From assembly GCA_964019425.1 (NCBI GenBank), contig OZ025825.1:627001-691000 (forward strand): a stretch of DNA of 64,000 nt, written 5' to 3'. Positions 52,572 to 63,553 of the stretch are shown here, one piece after another. Both the position numbers and the translations under genes were made by a program. The notes beneath the pieces are model-generated. The model made no database searches, was not told the DNA's origin, and worked only from the letters and a program-made list of their open reading frames with translations. The first letter of the stretch is position 1. Every line of letters begins with the position of its first letter. This DNA comes from Flectonema sp. DT1601. Taxonomy: Eukaryota > Euglenozoa > Diplonemea > Diplonemida > Diplonemidae.

Positions 52572-53290
52572 TTCTCTTTATTAGTTCAAATTAATAGAGC
52601 ATGAGGAAGCCCTTGGTGCTGGAATTACCGCGAGTACTGACACCAGACTTGTCCACCAATTGATACTCACTGACTGATTTCTTCGTTAAATCTGGTTACC
52701 CGTTTGGAAAAAAAACGAAAAAAAAAAAAAAAACAAATCTATTCGCAGCGTAACAGATAATTTGAAATTTAGAAATACGCGTATCTCGTTGGGTGAGTCG
52801 TTGAGCCACCATTATTATTTTTCTTTTATATAATTCTTTCATCTGTTTAATTTGACGCCCGCTCAGATAGTGTCCTACCTAATTGGATATTAACGTGTGT
52901 TGTGTATCAAATAAACAGAACGAAGTCGTTATTTATTTGATGTATCTTTTCCTCTTCTTTTTAAAATGAAAAGGGGGACATGTGGGATCCTTTACATTTC
53001 TCTGATTATTTCAATTTACACATTGATGTATTTTTTTTTCTTTTCTCGATTTTTCGGATGAGAGGGGAGGGTTCTTAAAATAGAGTCAAATACCCAAAAT
53101 CAGGGTGTTTTTAAGAAACATGTTCGTGTGAACTTCTATTATCCTGATGACGTTATTAGATGTTATTTTTTTTTATTTTTTTTTTTATTTCTTATTTGTT
53201 TGATCGAACCGTACTTCCTACAAAATAAATAAAAAATGTATCACCTGTGGTAGGATAGTTTTATATATTTTCACAGGTTGAACCCCCGAA
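52572..53290. other. Intergenic region
   Basis: A-run near 52719-52733, T-runs near 53031-53039 and 53167-53187, acceptor TATTTTCACAG ending at 53276. No gene seen. Confidence 0.6.
53258..53276 (+). other. Predicted spliced-leader trans-splice acceptor
   Basis: T/A-rich stretch ending TATTTTCACAG at 53276, 14 bases before the AUG at 53291. Confidence 0.5.
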
Positions 53291-55015
53291 ATGTCAAATG
53301 AAGGAGAATCGGTAGCTAAAGCTTTATTCAGCTGCACAAGAGTTGAATTACTTTTCAATGAGTCTCCAGCGGGAGAGAAACCACAACAACCGCAGCAGGA
53401 ATTAAAAGAAAGCTGCAGTAGTGAACGACTATCGACACCAATGAGAAGTCGAAGTGGATCTGAAATAATGTTCGACACAATGGGAATGGAGGAACATCGA
53501 GGTCCTATTTTTAATGGAGAAAAAGTAGCCTTGTTGCTGTCTCTTACTCCGGATAAGAAAAAATTAGAATCAGTTTTTGAGATGACTTTTGGGATATCCG
53601 CGAAGGGATCATCAAATCGTCAAATTGACCTGTGGAATAAACTAACTGAACTACTATTCATACAACTACATTTACTATCAGAGCCTCCAGCTTCAACCTT
53701 GCCTGACGATCCAGCACGGTCAGATGACTTAGTCACTTTACCGGGTGCTCATCAGACACCAGACAGAAGTAAAATTGCCTTTCCAGTTCAGTCAACGACT
53801 TCAATACAAAAATCAAAATTGATGTCTAGAAGGGGAAGGGAATACTATCGTCCTAGTGTTTTTAAACTTGAATTTATTGTAAAAGATATTAATGCTCCAT
53901 CCACTGATAAAACCAGATGTTATATTTGGTTGGCGATTGAACTTCCTAATCCGTCTCATTTACAAACTATTTTATCGGAAGTAACGGAGTTGGGAGTGTC
54001 ATCCCCCGCTGAAAATATTTTTAACAGGTCTCTTGAATCTTCAGGTAAGCTTGGTATGTCTAGGTCTTCCGGACGTTCTGAAAAAGAAAGTAAAAGTTTA
54101 CTAATGCAAATATACAATTCGATACCGATTCCACCACGTACGTCAAACACTACAGAAAGCTGTGGTAACACACCATACATGATAGTTATGAAACCAGCAT
54201 GGTTGTTCGATCCATTGAGGGTCGAACTACACGTCGTTGAACCATTCCCTGGTTATAATTGCGTTCAGGTATCTATATCTAATCCACTTAATCATAATGT
54301 TCTTATTAATGAGCTTTCAATTCATCTCCCGACTACTGTAAACGCAAAAGCAGAGATTAACTCAACTGGAAATACGACTTCTGGATCAACGTATTGTATG
54401 TTAGCCACGTCACCTACAACAATGGGTGCTCATATTATCGGAATGAGTGGGTTCGAAGCAGTCTTTAAGATAGAGTGTTTCATGATGGCAGTTGAAAATG
54501 AAGTGCTGCCCGTCACTCTTTCTGGTGGAGAGACGTACGGTTTTATGTTTGCGTTGAAACCTTACGATTTAAAACCTTCAAGCAGTGGTGGTATTTCACC
54601 CGTTGCAAAAAATAATAATAAAATACCAATGAGGGGTGGAGGTGATCGAATTGTTGGAAACTATTTTGGCTCAACACCAAGGCATTCTGTTGATAGCAAT
54701 GAGTCATTTTCATCACAGAGGATACCAAGCAACCCATCAACACCAACAGAACCAATAGCATTGAAAAGTACATTAACAATATCCTTTAAAGTTGAGGGAT
54801 TGAGTTCTGCATTTGATAAAGCTGCTTCAGTTAGATGGATGTTGCATCCGTCTTTAGCATCGTGTTCTGGGAATAGTGAACGTCCTCCTGAAGCACAACG
54901 CCACTTAATGATTTCCAAGTACATACCTCCTCGTGCTCGTCGGAGGGAATCTCTTCGGAGCGGTGTCATTGTAACTACTCCGACATCTATCACTTCAGCA
55001 AGCAGATCTTTCTGA
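53291..55015 (+). CDS. Large soluble protein of uncertain family (possible TRAPP-associated beta-sandwich protein)
   Basis: 574 residues, single exon, no signal or membrane segment. The middle has beta-sandwich-like segments, notably WLFDPLRVELHVVEPFPGYN followed by CVQVSISNPLNHNVLINELS. This pattern resembles the Ig-like C-terminal regions of TRAPP II/III subunits and of C7orf43/TRAPPC14-like proteins. The resemblance is weak and I treat it as a lead only. The N-terminal 60 residues are polar with a Gln/Pro patch, and two Ser-rich linkers break the core (near 255-275 and 435-490). The C-terminus is Arg-rich (YIPPRARRRESLRSG). A role in membrane traffic is inferred at best. Confidence 0.55.
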   Translation: MSNEGESVAKALFSCTRVELLFNESPAGEKPQQPQQELKESCSSERLSTPMRSRSGSEIMFDTMGMEEHRGPIFNGEKVALLLSLTPDKKKLESVFEMTFGISAKGSSNRQIDLWNKLTELLFIQLHLLSEPPASTLPDDPARSDDLVTLPGAHQTPDRSKIAFPVQSTTSIQKSKLMSRRGREYYRPSVFKLEFIVKDINAPSTDKTRCYIWLAIELPNPSHLQTILSEVTELGVSSPAENIFNRSLESSGKLGMSRSSGRSEKESKSLLMQIYNSIPIPPRTSNTTESCGNTPYMIVMKPAWLFDPLRVELHVVEPFPGYNCVQVSISNPLNHNVLINELSIHLPTTVNAKAEINSTGNTTSGSTYCMLATSPTTMGAHIIGMSGFEAVFKIECFMMAVENEVLPVTLSGGETYGFMFALKPYDLKPSSSGGISPVAKNNNKIPMRGGGDRIVGNYFGSTPRHSVDSNESFSSQRIPSNPSTPTEPIALKSTLTISFKVEGLSSAFDKAASVRWMLHPSLASCSGNSERPPEAQRHLMISKYIPPRARRRESLRSGVIVTTPTSITSASRSF

Positions 55016-55519
55016 ATTTTTTTTCAAGTGGAAAAAAAATAAAAATAAAATAACCAATTCGACACTCGTAAGTAATGTACCTTGTAAATCTGACATTGAG
55101 AGTGAAGTTTTACTTTTTTTTAATTGTACCGACCGATGTGACAAATTAAACGTGAGACTTCTTTTTTTTTGTAGTTGTTTTCGAAAGCAGTTAAAAAAAA
55201 AAAAACGTTCATTCCCACCCTCAACTACAGGGAAACAGAGACATGAGAAGTTAACACATACACTCTTTATTAAAAAATAGTCTCTACTGTTGCTATGTAT
55301 CAGAACTAATTTTAAATTATCGTTATGTTGTTTTACAAAATTAGAGAGTTAACCCCCCTTTTTTCGTGCCTTTTTTTTACATAAAGCTGTGCAACAGTCG
55401 TAGCAACGATTTTTGTGAAAGTCAACTGACCAGAGTTCAGATGAATTTGAATCACAAGCGTCGTATCAAATTCATTCCTTTTCCCGCAGCTTAAAGAATT
55501 GTTTAGTAAAAATAAAAAA
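55016..55519. other. Intergenic region with direct repeat copy A
   Basis: Short A and T runs, then repeat copy A at 55301-55449 leading into the leader of the GH43-like gene. No gene seen. Confidence 0.6.
55301..55449 (+). repeat. Direct repeat copy A (about 150 bp) upstream of the GH43-like gene
   Basis: Starts CAGAACTAAT and shares TTAAATTATCGTTATGTTG, GTTTTACAAAATT, GTTAACCCCCC and the 32-base block ACATAAAGCTGTGCAACAGT through CAACGAT with copy B at 57190-57352. It then shares GTCAACTGAC. Differences are mainly small indels. Confidence 0.85.
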
Positions 55520-56543
55520 ATGATGTCAACTTCACTCCTCTTGTTGTCAGCAGTCTTGATAACCAGCAGCACAGTGATATCAAATATCTCACCTCGTAGA
55601 GACACAGATGGTAATATACTAAATGCACATGATGGTAATATTATTTTAATAGATGGAGAATACCATTGGTACTCCGTTGGTTTTGGTGATTGTGTTGAGC
55701 TTCCTGGGTGTCCTACAGGTGTTGACAGACAGTCATGTGGATTCATGTCTAATCATTCTGTAACTTTGTACACATCTAAGGACTTGTCTTCTGGTAGTTG
55801 GGTGAATAGAGGAAATGTGCTTCCAGTGGATAACCGGCCTTTCGGAACAATGTTGGGAGCATCAGTGGTTTACAACAAGTTGACTGATCTTTATGTTCTT
55901 TGGGCTAATTATTATGCTGTCGTCCCAGTACCTTGTAGCGACTTCAAAGAGTAGATTGGGACCGTTTACGGTGGTGAACCCTGCAGCTAACCTCACCAGA
56001 TCCGGCGGGGTGGCTGGTAGACTTTTCGTTGATGACGACGGCCAAGGTTATATTATATACGCTAGTTCTGAGAGCGTGCAACATAACGTAACTATCGAAA
56101 GGCTAACTCCTGATTTCATCTATTCTCAAGGAGAGTCTATTCCATTAGACCAAACAAGATATTGTTTGGGGGCGCCAACAATGTTTTTCGACCGCGAGTC
56201 AAGAAAATATTTCGCATTGGCAACAAATTGTTACTGCTGTTTCTGCTCTGGAGGTATTGGCGTTTTCGTGTATGCGGCAGACACTGTATTAGGTAACTAC
56301 CATCAGGTTGCTGCAATCAACCCAAGCAAGCAGATTCCTGCTCAGCAAACATACGTTCTTCCACTGAACACAACAACTGGTTGGGAATACGTTTGGATTG
56401 GTAATAATTGGGGTTCCGCACCTGATCATCTCAAGTCTCATGATTTTACCTACTGGGGTTTGTTGAACTGGACCGGTGTTGGTGCCGAGAGAGTTCCACA
56501 AAAGATGGAATTTACGAGCGAGTTTGTTATCGATTTGGAATAG
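55520..56543 (+). CDS. Secreted GH43-like glycoside hydrolase with a frame break
   Basis: Two overlapping + frames make one protein. The first starts at 55520 (MMSTSLLLLSAVLITSSTVI, a signal peptide) and ends at 55954. The second is open from before 55893 and ends at 56543. The protein fits the five-bladed propeller of family 43: NAHDGNIILIDGEYHWY holds the N-terminal Asp motif, LYVLWANYY lies just before the break and VATSKSRLGPFTVVNP just after, so little or nothing is lost. About 340 residues in all. The shift is +1 within roughly 55915-55932 and no normal intron fits (a GT-AG pair only 10 bases apart is far too short). It could be a sequencing or assembly indel, a real mutation, or programmed frameshifting. 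Predicted action is on arabino- or galacto-glycans outside the cell. It lies between two direct repeats. Confidence 0.7.
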
Positions 56544-57410
56544 TTTGTTCCTGTTTGTGGGAAATCTTTTTGTTGAATAAATATATTCATATGAATGATT
56601 TTTATTATTTTTGAGATTTTAAAAAACAATGTTGCCATTATCGTTGTTTGTACTCCGTGTCAGAAAAGAAATGGTATAAAGAGTCTCCTTTTGACAATGA
56701 AAGTGTTGATGTTGACAGATTGAGAATTCTTTCTCGATCCGTTGTGTAGTAGTGGAAGGGCCGCTCCTGGTTGGCGGAGTGATTTTGTGTGTGGTTGATT
56801 CCGTTACCAAACGAGAGGTCGACCCTTCAGTAGGGGCGCTCGTCACTTAGGTCTTGGATTTTTTCTCTACGTCCTTTTCCCAAGACAGTGCCGCCCTTCT
56901 TGAGTTTCTTTTTGTTTTCTTTTGGAAAGAAACAACTTTTGCTTTCGCATTTCAACTCTCCACGTATCGTTGAAAACAAGGTAGACTCTTCTAATCATGA
57001 CATCGGCAAGCGTTTTTATATGATAATTAATGATGTTCTCATTGTTTAGTAAATTTGGAATCCCAGAAACCTATTATTTTGTCCTCTCTCTCTCTCTGCT
57101 CTTCCCTTCCGTTTTCCCTGCCTTTTCACATGTAGCTGTCCGGCTGTCGTATCAACGTCGTAGTTTAGTCACTGTATCTAGAACATGTTCAGAACTAATG
57201 TTAAATTATCGTTATGTTGTTTTACAAAATTGAACAGTTAACCCCCCCCTTTTCCTGCATTCTTTTTACATAAAGCTGTGCAACAGTCGTAGCAACGATT
57301 TAAGTGTTTGTCTGTTTTGCAGGAAGTCAACTGACGATAGTCAGAGGAATTTCATATAAAACATTTATAATAATTGTTCTCGACAGGAAGGAGTAGATTA
57401 ATCACAAGTA
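56544..57410. other. Intergenic region with direct repeat copy B
   Basis: Mixed sequence, a CT run near 57080-57098, a degenerate echo of the repeat core (AGCTGTCCGGCTGTCGTATC) near 57134, copy B at 57190-57352 and an acceptor TTCTCGACAG ending at 57386. No gene seen. Confidence 0.6.
57190..57352 (+). repeat. Direct repeat copy B (about 160 bp) upstream of the EF-hand/WD40 gene
   Basis: Same order of blocks as copy A at 55301-55449, with an extra TAAGTGTTTGTCTGTTTTGC inserted before the shared GTCAACTGAC. Same orientation as copy A. Confidence 0.85.
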
Positions 57411-60400
57411 ATGATATTAAAGAATTGCGCAATAAGTGAAGGATCAGATATCGTTCGAAAATTAATCGCAGCTCATGAGAATATGTCTGACGGGATGAGA
57501 ATGATTGCAGAACGACGTCAGACTCATATTCATCAAGACCTCCCTCAAGGAGTAAGACCAACAGATCTACTCATGAGAGAATTAAACAAGACTAGGACCA
57601 GGGATATGGATGTTCTCGATCCCATTCTGTATGAGTTGAAAGTCGTGTTCGAGTCTCCCAACAGTGATGGTGAATGTGGTGTACGAGAACATGAATTTCT
57701 CAGTACATTCGGTCCGGTATTCATGCCTGGTGGGTCACCTGAAGATCTCGCTCAATGGTTTAATAATATCGACTACGATGCCAATGGTCTTGTTGAGTGG
57801 AATGAATTTTGTTCATTTATTATGAGTTCAAGGTATCTTGATTTGGTATGTAGTTTTTTTTTTTTGAAGGCATCGGCGTTAAGCCACCGATTCGTTAGTG
57901 ATTTGATGCAGAAAGAGATAAAAAAGAATAATATATCCTCTTCTGTTGGTTTTCTTTAGTTTATTGTTCCATGTTTTTATTATAATAATAAAAGGGAGAA
58001 TAATCGAACCATACTGTCTATAAACCAATGCCCCATCGATACGGCTGTATTGCGAGTCTTGAATTTTATCATGGAGCATTGTTCATCTTCATAGCGGCTC
58101 GTTACAGAAATTACAATTCGTGAGGCCCTGAGAGGGGATCTTTATCCTTTGTGTACTTTCCTTGGCTGTTAAAGTAAACAAACAATTACGCAACTCATTA
58201 AATAAAGTCAGGAGGAATTCCCTTCCGATCACCAATAAATTCTTCAACATTACCTCCCGTGCGTGGATTCCATCTGAAAAAAAATAAAAATAAATGAACT
58301 TCTTGCCTTCTTGATGGTATGCTTCAGTTCTGACTTTGTTAGATTACCTCCGATATAATGGAAGTTATTACTCTTCGTATTATTATTGGAAGTTGTATTT
58401 TTCGCATTTGTAGGAGTCTTGACGAAGTGTTCCTCCAGCAGGGCAGGTGGTTCTCATCAAACTCAGGAATGTGAATATCACGTCCTTCATCCGTCTCAAG
58501 GTCCTTTATATCTTTTTGAACGCATATGCAAAGCCTTCACCTTTTGTAAACTTTCCGTATCAGGGATAGAAGCATTCCACGTTCTTCTTCTCTTTCCCTT
58601 CTCCTGATGTTTCTCTTCTACTGGGAGTTCATCTTATTAATACTCATGGAAAGCACTCTCTCGATAGTTCCTTCTACATAGATATCCTTTAGTACTAAGT
58701 CCGTTTTTCTTAGCCAGATAACGCTAATAACTTGTTTATTGGATTCTTATTTTTTTTAATCTGAAAAAAATATTCCAAAACCCCGCTGCCTCAAATACTT
58801 AGGAAGAATTCTTAAATTAGTTTCTTTTATTTTTAGTAGTATTGAATACACTTTAATTTTGTGGCTGATATCTGTTTATCTGAAACTCAGATATATCTGG
58901 ACGGAACATGTTCAGAAATGTTGGAACACTGATTTTTGTTCACAATCTAATTATTTAATTTATTCTGCACTCACATTTGAGAGTCTTTTACAGTTGTGTG
59001 GTATCGAACTGACTGGTACCTGCTGTACTTCATTTTTTTTAGATTTTTTTTTTTTTAAAAAAATAAAAATAAAAAAATAGGATTCCAATTCCGAACCGGT
59101 TTTTTCAACAACTGCAGTACCGTTTGAAGATTTTCACAGAGACAGCATTACTAAGATTCTTCACAACACCACTTCTAATGCATACTACACATCATCTACA
59201 GACGGTACCGTTAGACTCTGGAATCCAACAGCACTGTCCCAACCCGGTAGAGTAATTCACAGCTGTGTTGGAATGGGAACATATATAACTGACATGAAGT
59301 GGATAAGCGAATTAAATAAATTAATCGTATTGCAATCTGACAGGGCTATATCTGTTTATGACTGTGCTTGTTTTGGAAGAACTCGTAGAAACCCTTTATT
59401 AAAAGTTCTCAAAGGAACCGATTCATCATGTCGAAGACGGTCTCAACGACCAATAGCATACCGATTAGTCGAAACCAATGCTGGAGAGAATAGCTTTAGA
59501 GGTAAATCACCTCAAGGAGTATTCGCGAAGCTCACAGGAGAAAAATCAGATGGTAGGAAATTACATAAATCATCAAGAAAAAAACAACAAACTGAAATGA
59601 ACAACTACGAACTGCATGCTGTTGAAGCCGTTCCCTTATTCGATTTGAAACCTCCAACACTGACCGTTGACTATTCTTCTTTTGTAGGAGGGGGGAGTTA
59701 CTTTATTGGATCAGGAAATGGGTGTATAAATTTATATAATGGAAAGGGTAACGAAGACAGGGTCCAAGATGGTCACGTCTCAGTAGTTCACAAGTGGAAA
59801 CCTCACTCCGATTGGATAACAAAAGTTCAGGTGGTTCAGTCTCTTGATTCCGTGGTGTCGTCAAGCACTGATGAATCAATAAAAATTTTAAATTTGGAAA
59901 AAGGTCAGACATACGTCACTATGAAAGACACAAACACGATAAAAACAGTCAATGGATTTGGAAAACGATGCAATAAAGGAGTGTTCGGATTTGACTACAA
60001 CGCGGAATTGAACTTGTTAGCATCTTGGGGAGAAAATCGAAGATTTTTAATTTGGAATCCGTTGACTGCTACGTGTTTATTTAGTAAAATGGATCACGGC
60101 TCAAGCATTACTGAAGTGTTATTTAAATCAAATCATCAATTTTTATCAGTTTCTGAAGACAAAACAATTCAAATTTGGGACATCAGAACATTCAAATGCG
60201 TTCAAACAATTGTTGACAAACACAGCAACAGTGAAGATCATTACCGTGCTATTTGTTGGGATGAACCGAGAAAAACTATAATTTCAGGTGTTAACCATCC
60301 TGTTTTATATCGAACCAGAGCTTCTCAAGATAGAATTGACTCAGGCCTATCATCAGTCGGTGATATCAGTACCGACTCTGGTCATACAAAACCGATTATT

Positions 60401-62392
60401 ACCGTTCTTTATAATCCAAAATTTTGGCATATTCTCACCATCGATAGAGAAAAAATAAACGCATGGGATATGTCAACTGGTGAGAAAATAGTATCATGGC
60501 TACCAGTTGATTCAGAAGGGAGAGGGATTACTGCTGCTTGTTTAGGTACTGGAAATAGACGATTGATTATCGCAGTCGATAACGGGTTTTTGTATAGCTT
60601 AAATTACATGAAAAGGATCGTCATCGACACGATCAACACAGCGGCGCGAGATGAGTTCACGATGGTCTTCAGTTTCATCGCTAATGAAGGAAAGCTTTTC
60701 AGCGAATTATACATCGCAGCTGCTGGTTTGGGTAAAAAAATTTTACTTTATTGTGAAGAAAAAAAGAATAGACAGAGGCTTAAACACTCACTTCCCTTAG
60801 AAAATAACGGTGTCGCAACCACGATGGCTTTCACTTCACCATGTAGATTAATCGTTGGTACCAGTAAGGGTTTTCTATTACTTTATAATCTTAACAATAT
60901 GACTCTAATGTCAGTTTGTAATCAAACAAGCAGATCAGATAATTATGTTGGTGTTCAGCTTCTAAGGCAAGCAGTCACAGCAGCAACGGGTACGAGCGCG
61001 CTTAGAGCTGGTCCGAATGTTCGTGAGAAGCGAGTGCTCTCAGAACAACGAATGATACATAATGGGTCTTCAACGTCTATGCTTGCGAGACAGAATCAAC
61101 AATGTGAAAAACAATCGACTGTTAAGATTGATGTTAACCCCAATCCAGTAGCTTCTGATTCGAAATTATCGAAATTATCTCAGGCACTTTCGAAAACCAG
61201 CGCCATAGCAGGAGCGACATCCTTCATAGCGTTTCAGAACCTGACTCAGAAATATGTCAGTGAAATGATTGAATCACTTATATACTTAACACCACTACTA
61301 CTGGCAACTCTACACGGAAACGGTGACCTCTCAATCTGGAAAATTAGTAAAGAAACTCATCAGAGTTTTATAGTCGAGTGTATTCCTGTTTCACACAGGG
61401 CTGGAGAAGCAGCTAAGGCTCTCTATTACAATTCACAGAAAGAAATATTGTACACTGGTGATGATGAAGGTTTCCTTTCTGCTTTTTATATGGCGGAATC
61501 GGTTGTGAGTCTGTCGATGGAAATTATAAAGAAAGATGATAGGAAAAGTCGAGGACGTCTTGGTAAGGGAATGTCAGCACCTCCAGCTGTAAACCCTCGG
61601 GCTCTAAGAACTGAAAAAACAAAGCTAGTTTTATGTATAAAAGCACATACTAACGCTGTTAACAGTATTACTGTTGTGGAACAGTCAGATGAGCTAATTG
61701 TGACGGCAGGGAATGATTGGTATTGTAGAGTCTGGTCGTCTGTTGGTCTTCACATCGCAACATTTGGATCAACTGAATGGCCACGTTTCTTATCATCAAA
61801 ACAGTCAACAGAAATCAAATCAGATTATGTTAATATCGACAGTGAAGGAAAGAATAATCAACCCGACACTCGAAATTGCATTCGAACTCATTACTTCGCA
61901 ATCAGATTCCCTCACTTGGTAAAACCTTGTGATGGAGTTTCTCTTGGTGAGGTTATTAGAAATAATTCAAAGAGCAATAATCAAATAGCTACCACATCAT
62001 CAAAACCTAACAATGACACACCATCAGTTCAATTAACTATACCAGACAGTGAAATAGAACCAGAAGTACCACGTAACGTAGACAGAATGATATCATACAC
62101 CATGAGAAAGACAAGAGATCCTTCTTTAAGACGTGCCTTGGAAATGCAACGTCTAGAACCAGATTGTATTCCTCACAAGGATATGGAGGGAACAATAAAC
62201 CTCGCTCTTGATAAAGTAAGGGAATATCAACGATACAAGAATCCATCAGCATCTCAGTATGCTACTTTAAGATTACCTCCTCCTCGTAGTCTAAAGAATA
62301 AAGGAAAGAGGGATCCGTTGTCTATCTTAAACTCACCAGCCATTGCAAGTATTCCTAGTTTGCTTCCTCTGGAGCCGAGTTCATATAAGTGA
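57411..62392 (+). CDS. EF-hand and WD40-repeat protein (WDR49/WDR64-like; 2 exons, long intron)
   Basis: Exon 1 57411-57845 and exon 2 59081-62392, phase 0, give 1248 residues. Exon 1 has an EF-hand loop at about 121-132 (DYDANGLVEWNE) with all calcium ligands. Exon 2 begins HRDSITKILH then TSSTDGTVRLWN (about 183), the first WD40 blade. Later blades include SSSTDESIKILN, VSEDKTIQIWD and VTAGNDWYCRVWSS (about 1020). EF-hand followed by a long WD40 array is the plan of WDR49/WDR64-type proteins, many linked to cilia. The C-terminal 200 residues are polar and unassigned. The 1.2-kb intron is far longer than others here; the join is supported by phase and by the continuous domain plan, but an extra exon inside cannot be excluded. 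Confidence 0.75.
57846..59080 (+). other. Long intron (or gap) of the EF-hand/WD40 gene
   Basis: Donor TTG/GTATGTAG at 57846 and acceptor AAAAAAATAG at 59080. The 1235 bases hold no frame that continues either exon with protein-like composition. There are T-runs near 57855-57864 and 59031-59056. Confidence 0.55.
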
Positions 62393-62661
62393 TCGTAAAG
62401 GCCGTTTGTTGTTTTTCAATATCAGCGGCTTCTCCGACCGAAAAAAAAAACTTTCATTTACACACATTCTTTTTATTATTCGTTTTTCTTTGTTAAAAAA
62501 GTATTATTATTTTTTTTTTATTATTTATTATTATCATTATGTTCTTTAACAGCTACTCAAAAAAAAAAACATAACATTTTTCACTGCAAAACTCTTGATT
62601 TGCAGTGAAACGCAATTAATTCTTTTTTTTTTAGTTTAGACAGACAAAAAGAATTATTGTA
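62393..62661. other. Short intergenic region with T tracts
   Basis: T- and A-rich runs. TTTTTTTTTTAGTTTAGACAG near 62623-62643 provides candidate acceptors about 20 bases before the next AUG. Confidence 0.5.
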
Positions 62662-63333
62662 ATGAGTGAACCATCATTCTCGTGTCTTCACTGTGGTAAG
62701 AATTATCAAAGGTCATCTCATTATATTGATCACTTACAACAAGTTGGATGTGATCGACTAGCTGATTTGATATTTAACGTCCCTGGTGATAATGCAATCC
62801 CAGATGAGGGCGAGTGGATTCAACGACATGAAATTTTACGAGAAATTATTGAACAAGATGATCCAAACTGTGTTAATATGCCGCTGAGAACATCAATTCA
62901 AATTAGGAGAGCCAGTATGAATAATCGACACACAGGAACTCCTTATATCAAACCTGAGGATGTATCATCACCGGAATGGGTTTTTGAAAACAAATCAAAA
63001 CTACTAACTAATTACAGTAGGTATACTGATGTTGTTGATCGTATATGGTATTCCCCAGTTGGTGGTGATGTCCAAGAAGAACAAGCTGGTGCCTCGACAA
63101 TATTAAATTCTATTCCTCATGACGTTCTATCTGATGTTAGTGTTAGACCTGAAGACACTACCACGACTGATGTAATATATAAAATTAAAAAATTATTCAC
63201 TGATGGAGCGACTAACCAACAGCAAGTATCGTCTCTTAATGCTGCGAGAAAACTTCTCCCGCCAAACGCGACGTACTCAACTTCATATTCAGAGCTTCCA
63301 GCTGTTGAAGCCGAGTTAACTGTAGTGGAATAA
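62662..63333 (+). CDS. Protein with one N-terminal zinc finger, unknown family
   Basis: 223 residues. CLHCGKNYQRSSHYIDHL at about 8-25 is a C2H2-type finger (CX2C, then HxxxH with GC soon after). The rest is polar and mixed helix, with IWYSP-type aromatic patches and an Asp/Thr-rich region, and no second finger. A single N-terminal finger suggests protein or RNA binding rather than sequence-specific DNA binding (inference). No family recognised. Confidence 0.65.
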   Translation: MSEPSFSCLHCGKNYQRSSHYIDHLQQVGCDRLADLIFNVPGDNAIPDEGEWIQRHEILREIIEQDDPNCVNMPLRTSIQIRRASMNNRHTGTPYIKPEDVSSPEWVFENKSKLLTNYSRYTDVVDRIWYSPVGGDVQEEQAGASTILNSIPHDVLSDVSVRPEDTTTTDVIYKIKKLFTDGATNQQQVSSLNAARKLLPPNATYSTSYSELPAVEAELTVVE

Positions 63334-63553
63334 ATAGAAAAATATTCCTATTTTTTTTTTTTTTTTTTTAAAATAAAAGTATCTATGAATAGTAATCTCT
63401 CCCTTCTACACACAGCAATAAATACATGAATAGGAGTGAATCACGTATGGTATAGGTCGGCATTACTTTTCTATTGAGATGGATTATTAATATTTTATAA
63501 AAAAAAAAAAAAACCCCCCCAGCATACACACAAAACAACACACACTCAAAATA

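Noticed and set aside
55917-55926. Ten-base GT...AG stretch at the GH43 frame break as a micro-intron
   Set aside because: Far below the 57-63 base minimum of introns here; an indel or frameshift explains it better.
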